From NCBI GenBank assembly GCA_024637315.1, contig JAGXFH010000056.1, positions 1 to 64,000 on the forward strand: 64,000 bases of DNA, given 5' to 3'. The translations under genes were made by a program, and so were the position numbers. The notes below the pieces were generated by a model. That model had not been told where the DNA came from. It saw nothing but the letters and a program-made list of their open reading frames with translations, and did not search any database. Source of the DNA: Brevirhabdus sp. GTDB lineage: Bacteria > Pseudomonadota > Alphaproteobacteria > Rhodobacterales > Rhodobacteraceae. Positions 61,819-64,000 of this stretch are shown here, piece by piece (the stretch's first letter is position 1; each line of letters begins with the position of its first letter).

Positions 61819-64000
61819 CAGTTGGTCGCCCTTTCCGCGCCCTTTGTGATTGCTTCGCGCAGTTTCTTTTCCAGCGCCCGGCGGCGGGATTCAGAGTGGA
61901 ACTTCAGCCCGAACATATCCTTGACGTAAAAGGTATCGACCACCTGCGCACCGAATGTCGCGATCACCGCGCTGGCGATATAGACGTTGTTGTTGGCCAG
62001 CGTGCGGGTCAGATCATAAAGCAGTCCTGGTCGGTCACGCGTATCGACCTCGATGATCGTGTAGATCTCGGATCCTTCGTTGTCGAAGGTGATCGAGGTC
62101 GGAACCCGAAACGCGCGTTCGCGCTTCTTGATCTTGTCGCGATCCTTCAGCGCATCGCGGGCGACAACCTCGCCCTTCAGCGTCTTGTTGATGATGGTCC
62201 TCAGGCGTGGCAGGCGTGCGGCCTCGTAGGGCTTGCCCTCGGCATCCTGCACCCAGAACACCGCCGTTGCGTACCCATCCTTCGACGTATAGGTCCGCGC
62301 ATCGACGACGTTCGCCCCGACCAGCGCCAGCGCACCGGCAAGCCGAGAGAAGATGCCGGGATGGTCGGCCAAGGCAAAGCAGACGCGGGTCGCGTCGCGA
62401 TCCTCGTCCAGCAACATGTCGATGCGAATCTCGTCATTGCCGATGTCGCGCAGCAGATGGGCGAAGACGACATGCGCCGCGGTGGGCAAGCCCTGCCAAT
62501 AGGGGCCATATTGCCGGGCGGTTTCGGCCCGCACGGCTTTCTTGCTCCAATCCGGCAGTACGTCGCGCAAGGCGCGTTTGGCCTCATCCTCACGGCCTTC
62601 CCGGTTGATATCTTCCAACCCATGTTCCAGCGCGCCCGCAGTCTGGCGATACAGCCCGCGCAAAAGCTCGGCTTTCCAGTTGTTCCAGGTGCCCGGCCCG
62701 ACCGCGCGAATATCGCAAACGGTCAGAACGGTCAGCAGGTCCAGCCGCTTCTTGGTCTTCACGGCCTTGGCGAAATCCCGCACTGTGCGCGGGTCGGCGA
62801 TGTCGCGCTTCTGCGCCATGTCCGACATCAGCAGGTGATATCGGACCAGCCATTCGACGGTATCGCATTCCTCGGGCTTAAGTCCCAGACGCGGACAGGC
62901 CTTGCGGGCGATTTGCGCCCCAAGAATCGAATGGTCCTCGGCCCGACCCTTGCCGATGTCGTGCATAAGCAGGGCGACATACAGCACCTTGCGGTTCACG
63001 CCCGCCTTCAGAATGCCGCTGGCAATCGGCAACGACTCGCGCAACTCGTCGCGCTCGATCTGCGCCAGGGTGGCGATGCACTGGATGATATGCTCGTCGA
63101 CCGTGTAGTGGTGATACATGTTGAACTGCATCATCGCGACGATGGGTTCGAATTCCGGCAGGAAGGCGCCCAGCATGCCCAACTCGTTCATCCGCCGCAG
63201 GGCGCGATCCGGGTTGCCGTGTTTGAGCATCAGTCCAAGAAAGATCCGCGCCGCTTCAGGGTCGCGGCGCATGTCGTCGTCGATCAGATCGAGATTTGCC
63301 GCGATCAGCCGCATCGCGTCGGGGTGCAGCAGATATCCGGTACGCAACGCCTCTTCGAAGATGTGCAGAAGGTTCAGCTTGTCTTTCAAAAACACTTTCG
63401 GATCGGCCACGTTCAGCCGGTTCAACTCGACCTTGTAGTCCGGCTTGACGCTCCTGCGTCGGCGGAAAAAGCCGACCAGTCGCGGCTCGCTCTTGACGTG
63501 CTTGGCCTCCAGCGAGGTCAGGAAGATCCGCGTCAACTCGCCGACCCGAGTCGCATGGCGGAAGTAATCCTGCATGAAATGCTCGACCGCCCGGCGCCCG
63601 CCCTTGTCGGTATAACCCAGTCGCTCGGCCACCTCGACCTGCATGTCGAATGTCAACTGATCCATCGGGCGATCGGTGATCAGATGCAGATGGCAGCGGA
63701 CGGCCATCAGGAAGTTCTCGGCCGCATTGAACGCGTCGTATTCGTCCTGGGTGAAGACTTGCAGCGGCACCAGTTCGGCGGCAAAGCGGACGCCGTGCAG
63801 ATACTTGTCGATCCAGTAGAGCGCATGAAGGTCGCGCAGCCCTCCCTTGCCCTCCTTTACATTGGGTTCAACGACATAGCGCTGGCCGCCCTGCTTCTTG
63901 TGCCGTTCGGCACGCTCGGCCAGCTTGGCCTCGATGAAGTCGGGGGCCGAGTTGCGAAACAGGTCTTTCCGCAGCCGCTTGTTCAGCTCCTCCGCCAACG
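61818..64000 (-). CDS. glnD: [Protein-PII] uridylyltransferase/uridylyl-removing enzyme, partial
   Basis: The 726 codons visible are the C-terminal part; the N-terminal nucleotidyltransferase motif lies beyond the window. Seen are the GlnE/GlnD helical region (KEGKGGLRDLHALYWIDKYL, typical), the HD domain with LMHDIGKGRAEDHSILG, and two C-terminal ACT domains (ATRVCFALADHPGIFSRLAGALALVGANVVDART; IIEVDTRDRPGLLYDLTRTLANNNVYIASAVIATFGAQVVDTFYV). It uridylylates PII according to glutamine status. The frame is open at the window edge. Confidence 0.95.
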   Translation of the reverse strand, partial: LAEELNKRLRKDLFRNSAPDFIEAKLAERAERHKKQGGQRYVVEPNVKEGKGGLRDLHALYWIDKYLHGVRFAAELVPLQVFTQDEYDAFNAAENFLMAVRCHLHLITDRPMDQLTFDMQVEVAERLGYTDKGGRRAVEHFMQDYFRHATRVGELTRIFLTSLEAKHVKSEPRLVGFFRRRRSVKPDYKVELNRLNVADPKVFLKDKLNLLHIFEEALRTGYLLHPDAMRLIAANLDLIDDDMRRDPEAARIFLGLMLKHGNPDRALRRMNELGMLGAFLPEFEPIVAMMQFNMYHHYTVDEHIIQCIATLAQIERDELRESLPIASGILKAGVNRKVLYVALLMHDIGKGRAEDHSILGAQIARKACPRLGLKPEECDTVEWLVRYHLLMSDMAQKRDIADPRTVRDFAKAVKTKKRLDLLTVLTVCDIRAVGPGTWNNWKAELLRGLYRQTAGALEHGLEDINREGREDEAKRALRDVLPDWSKKAVRAETARQYGPYWQGLPTAAHVVFAHLLRDIGNDEIRIDMLLDEDRDATRVCFALADHPGIFSRLAGALALVGANVVDARTYTSKDGYATAVFWVQDAEGKPYEAARLPRLRTIINKTLKGEVVARDALKDRDKIKKRERAFRVPTSITFDNEGSEIYTIIEVDTRDRPGLLYDLTRTLANNNVYIASAVIATFGAQVVDTFYVKDMFGLKFHSESRRRALEKKLREAITKGAERATN

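Overview
The window reads as a chromosomal segment of an alphaproteobacterium of the order Rhodobacterales (Roseobacter/Paracoccus/Rhodobacter relatives). The evidence is the GC-rich sequence, the combined mdh-sucCD-sucAB-lpd and sdhCDAB loci, ethylmalonyl-CoA pathway genes (ccrA, meaA, mch, mcl2), a LuxR/LuxI pair, and typical order-specific small proteins (FYDLN-acid protein, DUF1194, DUF1737, TIGR02186). The assignment rests on gene content and protein resemblance, without a database search.

Layout. 1-4.4 kb: a kinase/P-loop fusion protein, a MITE-like element, tRNA-Ala(GGC), the FYDLN protein, a YgjP-type metallopeptidase and a GntR regulator. 4.4-16.4 kb, minus strand: the lower TCA block, transcribed mdh, sucC, (orf136), sucD, (secreted protein), (sulfotransferase fragment), sucA, sucB, (nucleotidyltransferase fragment), a small protein, two MAPEG proteins, lpd. 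16.5-28 kb: a divergent plus-strand block with mcl2, nnrU-like, DUF1737, mch, two exported proteins, then sdhC-sdhD-sdhA, a 3.6-kb cargo stretch (sulfotransferases, glycosyltransferase, small lipoproteins) and sdhB. 28.5-39.7 kb: DEAD-box helicase, DUF1989 protein, PNP, EEP hydrolase, pirin, meaA, a secreted lectin-like protein, an acyltransferase and ccrA. 39.9-43.9 kb: quorum-sensing luxR/luxI, a RecD-like helicase and an SDR. 43.9-55.2 kb, minus strand: TIGR02186/TauE pair, a nucleoside-salvage operon (BMP-ATPase-two permeases-PNP), rimI/tsaB/nfu/usp, ilvE, VOC protein. 55.26-58.41 kb: a 3.1-kb IS1595-type element with 24-bp inverted ends, flanking direct repeats and several passenger genes. 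58.4-64 kb: trpS, a rhomboid-fold protein, murJ and the 3' part of glnD.

The main biological theme is central carbon flow. The ethylmalonyl-CoA pathway enzymes feed glyoxylate and malate/succinate into the TCA enzymes encoded beside them. Intergenic DNA carries candidate shared control sites. Paired TGTGATCACA palindromes lie upstream of sucC and of sdhC. CTGC-N3-GCAG (PhaR-like) dyads lie upstream of mdh and in the sdhB/helicase gap, with an imperfect one before meaA. A near-perfect iron-control (Irr/ICE) dyad lies upstream of nfu.

The most unusual parts are the passenger-carrying IS1595-type element with a tRNA-like gene between direct repeats, the cargo inserted inside the suc and sdh operons (two genes carry single-base frameshifts, two are truncated), a set of translationally coupled small genes before sdhB, and a rhomboid-fold protein lacking the catalytic serine and histidine. 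There is no rRNA and no CRISPR array.
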